The notes under the pieces were generated by a model. The model saw nothing but the letters and a program-made list of their open reading frames with translations, had not been told where the DNA came from and searched no databases. A DNA stretch of 64,000 nt from Aminobacter niigataensis. Lineage in GTDB: Bacteria; Pseudomonadota; Alphaproteobacteria; Rhizobiales; Rhizobiaceae. Positions within the stretch are counted from its first letter, which is position 1; the number at the start of each line of letters is the position of its first letter. Location of the stretch: positions 186,001-250,000 of the forward strand of contig NZ_JACHOT010000002.1 in NCBI RefSeq assembly GCF_014200015.1, in the 5' to 3' direction. The position numbers and the translations under genes were made by a program. Shown here piece after piece: positions 1 to 7,634 of the stretch.

Positions 1-61
1 GCCTGCAATACAGAGCTTGCTCAAAATGCTGTGCCGCCAATTGCAATGTTTCGTCCGACAT
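1..61 (-). CDS. Possible N-terminus of a gene running off the left edge
   Basis: Reading leftwards from the ATG at 61, about 20 codons stay open to the window edge and give a peptide beginning MSDETLQLAAQHFEQA. There is no strong ribosome binding site and the stretch is too short to assign a family. The surrounding 228 bases have lower GC than the rest of the window and show no other gene. This is only a plausible partial gene. Confidence 0.3.
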   Translation of the reverse strand, partial: MSDETLQLAAQHFEQALYCR

Positions 62-228
62 ACGTTATGAGTTGTTAGACGTTTGGTGCACCGAAGCTAC
101 CAACACCATTCCAAATTTTGCAGCATCCCCCGTTTGGAGTATGCCGCCCAAAAAATAGGCATTATTTGCAGCTCCGCCGCTGCAGCGACGAGCCGCCGTG
201 ATACCAGCACAGGCAACCGACCTGGCTG

Positions 229-624
229 CTACTTCGAGGATTCCTCGATATAGGCGATCACATTGGCGATGTCGGCATCGTCCTTGAGACCGGGAAAGGC
301 CATCTTGTTGCCGGGCACCTTTTCCTTCGGCGCCTTCATGTAGGCGGCGATGTTGGTCTCGTCCCAGACGAGACCGCCGGCGCCGGCCTGCTTCATGGCA
401 TCGGAGTATTTGGCTTCGAAACTGGCGAGCGTGCCTGCAGTACGGCCAACCACGCCGTGCAGGGAGGGGCCTATCTTGTTCTTGTCGACCGCCAGGTCAT
501 GGCAGGCCATGCATTTGCTGAACACCTTCTTGCCGGCGGCTGCATCGCCTGCCGCATGGACCGGATTGTTGACTAGAACCGAAGCTGCAAGAAGGGCGGA
601 TGCGCCCCATGCCGTCAGTCTCAT
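229..624 (-). CDS. Exported class I c-type cytochrome
   Basis: This 131-residue protein is a small soluble monohaem cytochrome c of the c550/cycM kind. Residues 1-25 form a Sec signal peptide ending HAA. The haem-binding CMACH motif is at 38-42 and the likely distal Met ligand is M108 in the NKMAFPG loop. It would carry electrons in the periplasm, normally to a terminal oxidase. The haem-copper oxidase operon on the same strand about 1.8 kb away is a natural partner, but that pairing is an inference. The gene is transcribed alone, away from the DUF2189 gene. Confidence 0.88.
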   Translation of the reverse strand: MRLTAWGASALLAASVLVNNPVHAAGDAAAGKKVFSKCMACHDLAVDKNKIGPSLHGVVGRTAGTLASFEAKYSDAMKQAGAGGLVWDETNIAAYMKAPKEKVPGNKMAFPGLKDDADIANVIAYIEESSK

Positions 625-889
625 GGCTATCTCCTAAGTCAGGTCGGCGCTCCACGTCGACGCGAGCGATACTATCCCCGGCTGTGGTAACGCGCCATGC
701 TCCATTGCGTTGCAGCTTCTGGAGCCAGCAGGACCGCGAAATCGGAGGCGTGGTGCGGCAGGGGCGACAAGGGCCGCGATGATTGCTATCATCGTCCACG
801 GTGCAGGTCGCGGTTCGCGTGACCAGTCACGCTGGACGGCAGCACCACAAGCCGCGACCGAACCGGGCCCGATCTCGGAGGAATGGTTA

Positions 890-1729
890 ATGGCAAGTTT
901 CCATGTCTACGCAGCAGGAACCGGCAGCAACGTCGAACACCCCGCCATACGCCGGATAGGGGTTTCGGATGTATTTGACGCGCTTCGCCGCGGATTTGAA
1001 GACTTTTGGGACAAACCTTCACACTACGTCTTTTTATGTCTGATCTATCCGGTGGTCGGCGTGTTCCTCATTACATGGACCTCCGGCGGCAACGCTCTTC
1101 AGCTCATCTACCCGCTGATGACGGGCTTCGCCCTGCTCGGCCCGTTCGCCGCGATCGGCCTCTACGAGATCAGCCGCCGGCGCGAACAGAATCTGGATAC
1201 CTCCTGGTGGCATGCGCTCGACGTCCGGAATTCGCCCGCCATGCCGGCGATTGCCGTGCTCGGCATCATGCTGATGGCGTTGTTCATTGCCTGGTTGTTC
1301 ACCGCGCAGGCCTTGTTTTCATGGCTGTACGGCGACAGTGCTCCAGCGACCTTCTCCGGTTTCGCCAGCGACGTGCTGACCACCCAGCGCGGCTGGACGC
1401 TGATCATCCTCGGCAACGTCATCGGCTTCGCCTTCGCCCTCGTCGCGTTGAGCACGACGGTCATCGCCTTCCCGGTGCTGCTCGATCGTGACATCGGTGC
1501 TTATGCCGCCGTCGAGACCTCGGCGCGCGCGATCATGGCCAACCCGATACCGATGCTGCTCTGGGGCCTGATCGTCGCTGTCGGTCTGGTCATCGGCACG
1601 CTGCCGCTGCTCGTCGGACTGGCAGTGGTTCTGCCCGTGCTCGGCCATTCGACCTGGCATCTCTACCGCAAGGTGATTGAAGCCGCGCCGGTACCGGCGC
1701 CGGTCAACACCGCAGGCAAGCGGGCCTGA
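890..1729 (+). CDS. DUF2189-family integral membrane protein
   Basis: The 279-residue protein has a short soluble N-terminus, then about six hydrophobic segments in the pattern of DUF2189 proteins. These are alphaproteobacterial inner-membrane proteins, often found near cytochrome oxidase genes, with no established biochemical role. The ATG at 890 was chosen because GGAGGAA lies just upstream; the frame stays open another 60 codons upstream but that part is low-complexity and lacks a binding site. It sits between the cytochrome c gene and the oxidase operon. Respiratory membrane maintenance is possible but not shown. Confidence 0.75.
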   Translation: MASFHVYAAGTGSNVEHPAIRRIGVSDVFDALRRGFEDFWDKPSHYVFLCLIYPVVGVFLITWTSGGNALQLIYPLMTGFALLGPFAAIGLYEISRRREQNLDTSWWHALDVRNSPAMPAIAVLGIMLMALFIAWLFTAQALFSWLYGDSAPATFSGFASDVLTTQRGWTLIILGNVIGFAFALVALSTTVIAFPVLLDRDIGAYAAVETSARAIMANPIPMLLWGLIVAVGLVIGTLPLLVGLAVVLPVLGHSTWHLYRKVIEAAPVPAPVNTAGKRA

Positions 1730-1782
1730 CCAACTCATCGCCGGTGGCGCCCAGCCGCCGGCGCATTTTCTCTCTCGAAAAA

Positions 1783-1818
1783 ACTTCGCCCGCCCTGATG
1801 AGGGGCGGGCGTTGAAGT
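1783..1818. terminator. Bidirectional hairpin terminator
   Basis: GCCCGCCC at 1788-1795 pairs with GGGCGGGC at 1803-1810, with outer ACTTC/GAAGT pairing. It lies between the convergent DUF2189 and YbaK-family genes and probably ends both transcripts. Confidence 0.6.
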
Positions 1819-1830
1819 ATCCGGCCCCTG

Positions 1831-2301
1831 TCAGGCCGGGTGGCTGAAACGGGCGACTTGCGCGCCCTGCAGCAGGTTGCGGAAATCGCCGCCACTGACA
1901 TGCACCAGCGTCTTATGATCGCCGCCTTCGAAATAGACGTCGCCCTCCGCGCCGAAGCTTTCGTCGAGAATGACGGGCACGTCATAGGCAGCACCGACCG
2001 GGGGCACGGCGCCGATATCGCAGTCGCTGAACAGTTGCCCGACCTCGTCTTCTGAGGCGAGCCCGAGCCGCTTGCCGAGCACGTCCTGCAGGGTATTGAG
2101 TTCGACCCGGTGGCTGCTCGGAACCACGGCCAGCGCGTAGCCCATTTCGTGGTGGAGCAACACCGGCTTGGCAAGCCGCCTGCCCGGAATGTGCGCCGCC
2201 TGCGCCGTCTGGCTGCTGGTCGAGGTCCGGTGATGGGCAACGGTATCGAAGGGGATACCCTTGCCGGCCATGTAGTCTTGCAATTTCCTTGCGATCGTCA
2301 T
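1831..2301 (-). CDS. YbaK/EbsC-family aminoacyl-tRNA deacylase
   Basis: The whole 156-residue chain matches the YbaK/ProX-like editing fold. It has the early VAHHRTSTSSQTAQAAHIPG region, the central HHEMGYALAVVPSSHRV strand with its conserved Lys upstream, and the later GAVPPVGAAYDVPVILD segment. Members hydrolyse mischarged aminoacyl-tRNAs such as Cys-tRNA(Pro) or Ala-tRNA(Pro) in trans in the cytosol. Which substrate this one edits cannot be read from the sequence. It is monocistronic, just downstream of and co-directional with the oxidase operon, with about 114 bases between. Confidence 0.85.
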   Translation of the reverse strand: MTIARKLQDYMAGKGIPFDTVAHHRTSTSSQTAQAAHIPGRRLAKPVLLHHEMGYALAVVPSSHRVELNTLQDVLGKRLGLASEDEVGQLFSDCDIGAVPPVGAAYDVPVILDESFGAEGDVYFEGGDHKTLVHVSGGDFRNLLQGAQVARFSHPA

Positions 2302-2415
2302 CTTGGGCGTCCTTCTGTTGGGGGTGATCCTCGAAGAACGAGAAAACTCATTCTCCTCCCATCAGTTTTCCTGTCAACGAAGAACGCGCCGGCGACCCGG
2401 TGCGGCCGGCTGCCG

Positions 2416-2799
2416 TTACGGCCCGGCGCCGAAGGACAGCACCCGCGTGATTTCGGTGTAGCGCGACTCGACCACCATGATCGCCACGAAAACCAGGATT
2501 ACCAGCGGCGGCACGATGATTGCATAGGACAGCGCCAGCCGTTCCCAGGCCATGTGCATGAACACGGCAACAATCAGCCCGGCCTTCAGCATCATGAAGA
2601 TGAGGATCAGCGCCCAGCGCAGATAGCCGTGAACGCCGAAATAATCGACGGCGTAGGAGCAGGCGCTGAGGATGAAAAGCCAGCCCCAGACGACGAGGTA
2701 GAGCTTGATCGGGTGTTGCTGCCCCTCGGCATGGGTAGCCGCGTGAGTCGCTGCGGCGTGCCCGTGCAGCCCATGATCCTGCGCTTCGACCTGTGCCAT
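2416..2799 (-). CDS. Cytochrome c oxidase subunit IV, prokaryotic type
   Basis: The 127-residue protein has a His-rich N-terminus (about residues 1-30) followed by three membrane helices near 33-54, 62-83 and 90-111. This is the pattern of the small COX4_pro/CyoD subunit. It is the last gene of the oxidase operon, 8 bases after the subunit III gene. Subunit IV is thought to help assembly or stabilise the CuB centre. The His-rich tail could bind metal, though this is inference. Confidence 0.82.
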   Translation of the reverse strand: MAQVEAQDHGLHGHAAATHAATHAEGQQHPIKLYLVVWGWLFILSACSYAVDYFGVHGYLRWALILIFMMLKAGLIVAVFMHMAWERLALSYAIIVPPLVILVFVAIMVVESRYTEITRVLSFGAGP

Positions 2800-2807
2800 C
2801 GCTCACC

Positions 2808-3530
2808 TCACCAGAGATAGAAGAACGCGAAGATGAACACCCACACCAAATCGACGAAGTGCCAGTAGAGCCCCATGATCTCGACGCTCTCATACTGGCC
2901 CCGCCGGCTGGTGAAGAACCCGCGCGCACCGGTTTCGTAGTCGCCGCGCCAGACCTTGCGCGCGACGATCAGCAGGAAGATCACCCCGATCGTCACATGG
3001 GTGCCGTGGAAGCCGGTGATCATGAAGAAGGTCGAGCCGAACTGCGCGGCCCCCCACGGGTTCTCCCAGGGCCGCACGCCTTCGCTGATCAGCTTGGTCC
3101 ACTCGAAGGCCTGCATGCCGACGAAGGTCGCGCCGAGGGCTGCGGTCAGCAGCATCAGGATCGCCGTCTTCCTGCGGTCGCGCCGGTAGCCGAAATTGAC
3201 CGCCATCGCCATCGTGCCGGACGACGAGATCAGCACGAAGGTCATGATCGCGATCAGGATCAGCGGGACGTCCTGGCCGAACAGGTGCAGGGCAAAGACC
3301 TCGCTCGGATTTGGCCACGGCACGACAGTCGACATGCGCGCGGTCATGTAGGACAGGAGAAAACAGCCGAAGATGAAGGTGTCGCTGAGCAGGAAGATCC
3401 ACATCATGGCCTTCCCCCAGGAGACGCCCTTGAACGCCCGCTGGTCCGACGACCAGTCGGCGACGAAGCCGCGCAGGCCCGGCGGCCGCGGCGCGGTGTG
3501 GTCGGCATGTCCCAGTGTGGTTTCGGCCAT
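2808..3530 (-). CDS. Cytochrome c oxidase subunit III
   Basis: The 240-residue protein is a seven-helix COX3 subunit. Typical landmarks are the SDTFIFG segment in helix 1, the FEWTKLI motif at about 142-148, the FHGTHV motif at 174-179 and the C-terminal YWHFVDLVWVFIF. The ATG at 3530 was chosen because the frame upstream overlaps the neighbouring COX3-like gene and shows no family similarity. It is the second of two adjacent subunit III-like genes, 11 bases downstream of the first. Subunit III supports proton uptake and stability of subunit I. Confidence 0.88.
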   Translation of the reverse strand: MAETTLGHADHTAPRPPGLRGFVADWSSDQRAFKGVSWGKAMMWIFLLSDTFIFGCFLLSYMTARMSTVVPWPNPSEVFALHLFGQDVPLILIAIMTFVLISSSGTMAMAVNFGYRRDRRKTAILMLLTAALGATFVGMQAFEWTKLISEGVRPWENPWGAAQFGSTFFMITGFHGTHVTIGVIFLLIVARKVWRGDYETGARGFFTSRRGQYESVEIMGLYWHFVDLVWVFIFAFFYLW

Positions 3531-3541
3531 CCCCGTTCTCC

Positions 3542-4246
3542 TCAGCTCAGCAATCGGCGGCAGATGTCGATGAAGTCGGCCGCCCAGCCCATCAGCACGG
3601 CGAAGAGCACCAGCCAGACGATGAGCAGCACGTGCCAGTACATGGCGCACAGTTCCGTCGAGAGGACGAGATGTGCCGAGCTTTCGCCGCGCCATGCCCT
3701 GACATTGGTCCGGCCGAGCGCCACCAGGCCGCCGATGATGTGCAGCCCGTGCATCGCGGTGATCAGGTAGAAGAAGCTGACCGCCGGGTTCTCGGTCGCG
3801 AAATAGCCTTGTGCCGCCAGATCGCGCCAGGCCAGCAACTGACCGCCGAGAAAGACCGTCGAAGTCAGCGCACCGGCCAGCAGCGCGAGGCGGAGATTGT
3901 CGCGTTGCCCCTTGTGGGCGGCCACCACCGCGCATTGCAGCGCGACGCTCGCCAGCACCAGCATCGCGGTGTTGAGCCACAACAGCTGTGGCACGGGCGC
4001 TGCCTGCCAGTCGGCATAGACCATGCGCATGAAATAGGCGCTGATCATCAGCGCAAACAGCGCGCCTACCACCGCGAGAAACACGCCGAGCCCGATCTTC
4101 GCCGGATGCATGATCGGCGCTTCAGTCTCGGGAAAGGCCGTGACCGGCCCCACTTCGAGCCACGGCTTGGACATCAGCCGCTGACGCGACAGCCACCAGC
4201 CCGCAATGGCCGTGATCAGCGCGAGGAAGACCAGGATGACGCTCAT
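3542..4246 (-). CDS. Second COX3-like oxidase subunit (CoxO/CoxP type)
   Basis: The 234-residue protein also belongs to the heme-copper oxidase subunit III family but differs clearly from its downstream neighbour. It has an extra N-terminal helix, the core LLWLNTAMLVLASVALQ helix, the MHGLHIIGG motif in place of FHGTHV, and a C-terminal YWHVLLIVWLVLFAVL. Its start codon overlaps the end of the subunit I gene by four bases, so the two are translationally coupled. Paired subunit III-like genes are a feature I recall from the alternative CoxMNOP oxidase of Bradyrhizobium. Confidence 0.84.
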   Translation of the reverse strand: MSVILVFLALITAIAGWWLSRQRLMSKPWLEVGPVTAFPETEAPIMHPAKIGLGVFLAVVGALFALMISAYFMRMVYADWQAAPVPQLLWLNTAMLVLASVALQCAVVAAHKGQRDNLRLALLAGALTSTVFLGGQLLAWRDLAAQGYFATENPAVSFFYLITAMHGLHIIGGLVALGRTNVRAWRGESSAHLVLSTELCAMYWHVLLIVWLVLFAVLMGWAADFIDICRRLLS

Positions 4247-6063
4247 GCCGGCCCGCCTTGCGTCGCCGGGCGCGGGTCGTTCTGCGGAATGAAGTCTTCA
4301 GGCGCACCCGGCACGCTGTAGTCATAGGCCCAGCGGTAGACCACCGGCAGTTCCTTGCCGAAATTGCCATGCGGCGGCGGCGTGCCCGCCGTCTGCCATT
4401 CGAGCGACGTCGCCCGCCACGGATTGTCGCCGGCATCCTTGCCGTTGCGCAGGCTCCAGAACAGATTGAACAGGAACACCATCTGGGCGAAGCCGACGGT
4501 CAACGCAGCGATGGTGATGAATTCGTTGAGCGTATGCACCGACGGCGGGATGAACGCCGTGTCCCCGAGTTCGGGATAGCGCCTGGGAACGCCGACCAGC
4601 CCGACATAGTGCATCGGGAAGAAGATCAGATAGGCACCGACGAAGGTGACCCAGAAATGGAAGCGGCCCATCGCCTCGTTGAGCATCCGGCCGATGATCT
4701 TGGGATACCAGTGATAGATCGCGCCGAAGACGACCATGATCGGCGCCACACCCATCACCATGTGGAAATGTGCCACCACGAACATCGTGTCCGACAGCGG
4801 CACGTCGACCACGACATTGCCGAGGAACAGGCCGGTCAGCCCGCCATTGACGAAGGTGACGATGAAGGCGAGCGCAAACAGCATGGGCAAGGTCAGGTGG
4901 ATGTCGCCGCGCCACAGCGTCAGCACCCAGTTATAGACCTTGATGGCTGTCGGCACCGCGATGATCAGCGTCGTGGTGGCGAAGAAGAAGCCGAAATAGG
5001 GGTGCATGCCCGACACGTACATGTGGTGCGCCCAGACGACGAAGCTGAGCGCGCCGATGCCGACGATCGCCCACACCATCATGCGATAGCCGAAGATGTT
5101 CTTGCGCGCATGCGTGCTGATCAGGTCGGAGACGATGCCGAAGGCGGGCAGCGCCACGATGTAGACCTCGGGGTGGCCGAAGAACCAGAACAGGTGCTGG
5201 AACATGATCGGGCTGCCGCCATTGTGCGGCGATTGCTCGCCCATCTCGACCATGGCCGGCATGAAGAAACTCGAACCGATGATGCGGTCGAACAGCATCA
5301 TGACGCAGGCGACGAACAGTGCCGGGAAGGCCAGCAGCGCCATGACCGTTGCCGTGAAGATGCCCCACACGGTCAGCGGCATGCGCATCAGCGTCATGCC
5401 GCGCGTGCGGGCCTGCAGCACGGTCACCACATAGTTGAGGCCGCCCATGGTGAAGCCGATGATGAACAGGATCAGCGACACCAGCATCAGGATGATGCCC
5501 CAGTCCTGGCCTCCGGGCGTGCCGGAAGTGATCGCCTGCGGCGGATAGAGCGTCCAGCCGGCCCCCGTCGGTCCGCCCGGCGCAAAGAAGCTCGACACCA
5601 GGACCAGCACCGCGACCAGGTAGATCCAGTAGCTCAGCATGTTGACATAGGGGAACACCATGTCGCGCGCGCCGACCATCAGCGGGATCAGGTAGTTGCC
5701 GAAGCCGCCGAGGAACAACGCGGTGAGCAGGTAGATCACCATGATCATGCCGTGCATGGTCATGAACTGGTAATAGGCCTCGGGCGTGATGAAGTCGAAG
5801 GTGCCGGGAAAGCCGAGTTGCAGCCGCATCAGCCATGACAGCACCAGCGCCACCAGGCCGATGGCCATCGCGGTGCCGGAATACTGGATGGCGATGACCT
5901 TGGCGTCCTGCGAGAAGACGTATTTCGTCCACCAGCTGTGCGGATGGTAGAGATCCATCTCGCCCACTTCCGCCGGTGGGATCAGGTCTGCTCCGTGCGG
6001 CGTGACATCGACCATGCGTGCACCTGTTGCTCTTGCCTCTGCCTTTCGCGGTGAGGCCGCCAT
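4243..6063 (-). CDS. ctaD: Cytochrome c oxidase subunit I
   Basis: This 606-residue catalytic subunit carries the haem and CuB ligands: H104 (haem a), H297 and the H346/H347 pair (CuB), H432 (haem a3) and H434 (haem a). The HPEVY motif at 297-301 supplies the cross-linked Tyr and the glutamate of the D-channel. D134 and K321 sit where the D- and K-channel residues are expected, so it is an A1-type proton-pumping oxidase. The ATG at 6063 has AAGGAGA about 17 bases upstream; a second ATG at 6015 (MVDVTPHG) is a possible alternative start. Haem insertion and CuB assembly genes are not in the window. Confidence 0.93.
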   Translation of the reverse strand: MAASPRKAEARATGARMVDVTPHGADLIPPAEVGEMDLYHPHSWWTKYVFSQDAKVIAIQYSGTAMAIGLVALVLSWLMRLQLGFPGTFDFITPEAYYQFMTMHGMIMVIYLLTALFLGGFGNYLIPLMVGARDMVFPYVNMLSYWIYLVAVLVLVSSFFAPGGPTGAGWTLYPPQAITSGTPGGQDWGIILMLVSLILFIIGFTMGGLNYVVTVLQARTRGMTLMRMPLTVWGIFTATVMALLAFPALFVACVMMLFDRIIGSSFFMPAMVEMGEQSPHNGGSPIMFQHLFWFFGHPEVYIVALPAFGIVSDLISTHARKNIFGYRMMVWAIVGIGALSFVVWAHHMYVSGMHPYFGFFFATTTLIIAVPTAIKVYNWVLTLWRGDIHLTLPMLFALAFIVTFVNGGLTGLFLGNVVVDVPLSDTMFVVAHFHMVMGVAPIMVVFGAIYHWYPKIIGRMLNEAMGRFHFWVTFVGAYLIFFPMHYVGLVGVPRRYPELGDTAFIPPSVHTLNEFITIAALTVGFAQMVFLFNLFWSLRNGKDAGDNPWRATSLEWQTAGTPPPHGNFGKELPVVYRWAYDYSVPGAPEDFIPQNDPRPATQGGPA

Positions 6064-6085
6064 CGAGCGGTCGCGCCGTGTCTCC

Positions 6086-6931
6086 TTATTCCACTGTCGC
6101 CGCAGCCTTCGCCCGGTCGACCAGCGCCCCCACCTTGGCAGGCCCGGTCAGCTGGGCGAATGTCGACTGCTGCTGCAGCCATGTCGTGTAGTCCTGCGCA
6201 GTGTCCACCATGACGATGCCGCGCATGAACCCATGTCCCGTGCCGCAGAGTTCCGCGCACAGCACTTCGAACGTTCCCGTCCGCGTCGGGGTCAGCCAGA
6301 AATAGGTGACCATGCCCGGCACCATGTCCATCTTGGCGCGGAACTCGGGCACGTAGAAATCATGCAGCACGTCGATCGAGCGCAGCAGCATCTTGACCGG
6401 CTTGTCGATCGGCAGGTGCAGGTCGGCTGCTTCGACCACGACATCGTCCTGGCCGTTCGGATCTTCGGGATTGATGCCAAGCGGGTTGTCGGAATTGATC
6501 AGTCGGGCGTTCGACGTGCCGAGCTTGCCGTCGGCTCCGGGCAGGCGGAAGCTCCACTGCCATTGCTGGGCGACGACCTCGACCTCGGTCGCATCCTTCG
6601 GCACGGTGACGAACTGCTTCCAGACATAAAGGCCGGGTGCCAGCATCGCCGCAACGCCGACCGCCGTTATCAGGGTCAGCCAGGATTCGAGTTTCCTGCT
6701 CTCGGGCTCGTAGGCCGCCTTCTGCCCTTCCTTGTGGCGGAAGCGGTAGACGCAATAGGCCATGAACAGCACGACCGCCGAGAAGACGGCGCCGGTGATC
6801 CAGAAAGTGACGACGAGGGTACTGTCGATGTAGCCCCAGTTGGAGGCTATCGGCGTCCACCACCAAGGGCTCAGCACATGAAACAGCACCGAGCCAATGA
6901 CAACAAGAACGAGTACGAGCGCTATGGCCAT
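6086..6931 (-). CDS. ctaC: Cytochrome c oxidase subunit II (CuA subunit)
   Basis: The 281-residue protein has an N-terminal hydrophobic anchor, a second membrane helix near 38-65 and a periplasmic cupredoxin domain. The CuA ligands are visible: H190, C225, C229, H233 and M236, with the intervening Glu in the CAELCGTGH motif. It has no fused cytochrome c domain, so it must accept electrons from a separate cytochrome c. The start at 6931 has GGGAGGA at good spacing; a longer form from 6949 is less likely. It opens the operon II-I-III-III-IV. Confidence 0.92.
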   Translation of the reverse strand: MAIALVLVLVVIGSVLFHVLSPWWWTPIASNWGYIDSTLVVTFWITGAVFSAVVLFMAYCVYRFRHKEGQKAAYEPESRKLESWLTLITAVGVAAMLAPGLYVWKQFVTVPKDATEVEVVAQQWQWSFRLPGADGKLGTSNARLINSDNPLGINPEDPNGQDDVVVEAADLHLPIDKPVKMLLRSIDVLHDFYVPEFRAKMDMVPGMVTYFWLTPTRTGTFEVLCAELCGTGHGFMRGIVMVDTAQDYTTWLQQQSTFAQLTGPAKVGALVDRAKAAATVE

Positions 6932-7120
6932 CCTCTGTCCTCCCGGCATCCCGGGGGACGCTGTCCCCGCAGGAAGGCCAGCCGCATCATAGCTTGATTT
7001 GTCGTCGAAATACTAGGGGAGCAGGCCCGGCCAGGGTCGCGTCATATTTGCAGGCGCCTCGACAGCGCCGGAAACTCTTCCGCGGCAGCGTTATGTTGTT
7101 GCCAGCCGGACAAAATACAA

Positions 7121-7160
7121 AAAGGCGGTGCGGGTGGGGAAATCCCGCCGCACCGCCTTT
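7121..7160 (-). terminator. Rho-independent terminator of copZ
   Basis: A perfect 13-bp stem (7121-7133 with 7148-7160, core GGCGGTGCGG) is followed on the minus strand by TTTGTATTTTG. It starts 15 bases after the copZ stop codon. Confidence 0.85.
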
Positions 7161-7174
7161 GATTTTCGACCCTG

Positions 7175-7372
7175 TCAGACTGCTTGCGCGGGATAGCCGG
7201 CAGCGTCGAGCGCCTGGGCCACCTTGGCGGCATCGGCCGACGTTTCGACGGAAACGGTCTGCGACTTCAGGTCGATGTCGATACGCGCGGCCGCGTCGAC
7301 GCTTTGCACGGCCTTGGTCACCATGCCGGCGCAATGGCCGCAGGTCATGTCGGGAACATTCATCTTCAGCAT
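7175..7372 (-). CDS. copZ: Copper chaperone, heavy-metal-associated domain
   Basis: The 65-residue protein is a single HMA domain with the metal-binding motif MTCGHC near residues 9-14 and the ferredoxin-like beta-alpha-beta pattern (IDIDLKSQTVSVETS). It would bind Cu(I) in the cytosol and hand it to CopA or to the CueR-type regulator. It diverges from copA and has its own CueR-type promoter at 7442-7412 and its own terminator. A short native leader of three residues precedes the first strand. Confidence 0.9.
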   Translation of the reverse strand: MLKMNVPDMTCGHCAGMVTKAVQSVDAAARIDIDLKSQTVSVETSADAAKVAQALDAAGYPAQAV

Positions 7373-7411
7373 TTCAAGTCCTCATTCGGGTCGGCATGAC
7401 GCCGTAGCCGC

Positions 7412-7442
7412 AATCTGGTGTTTCCAGCCACTGTAAGGTCAA
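7412..7442 (-). promoter_or_regulatory. CueR-type promoter of copZ
   Basis: On the minus strand TTGACC (7442-7437) is followed by a 19-bp spacer containing CTTACAGTGGCTGGAA and then CAGATT. The long spacer and the CTGGAA half-site match the copA and cueR promoters in this island, as expected for MerR-family activation. Confidence 0.65.
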
Positions 7443-7573
7443 CAATTTTTCAATCACGGATTTGTTACCACGACTTTTCCCTCGTCGGCAAAGCCCCTTC
7501 AAGCCGAATTGGGGCGCATAGGTAAACGTTTTCAATGCGTTATCACCAAGATGGAAAACATGCAGGAAAGCGC

Positions 7574-7604
7574 TTGACCTTACCAACACTGGAAGCCTTA
7601 GACC
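7574..7604 (+). promoter_or_regulatory. CueR-type promoter of copA
   Basis: TTGACC at 7574-7579, a 19-bp spacer carrying CTTACCAACACTGGAAG, then TAGACC at 7599-7604. The overlong spacer is the classic MerR-family arrangement, in which activator-bound DNA is twisted to align the -35 and -10 elements. Confidence 0.78.
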
Positions 7605-7634
7605 TCGGTTCGAAAATCGATGAAATAGAGGTCC

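Noticed and set aside
4258-5838. A 526-codon open frame opposite ctaD
   Set aside because: It is an antisense shadow of the subunit I gene, rich in Arg, Asp and His, with no recognisable domain.
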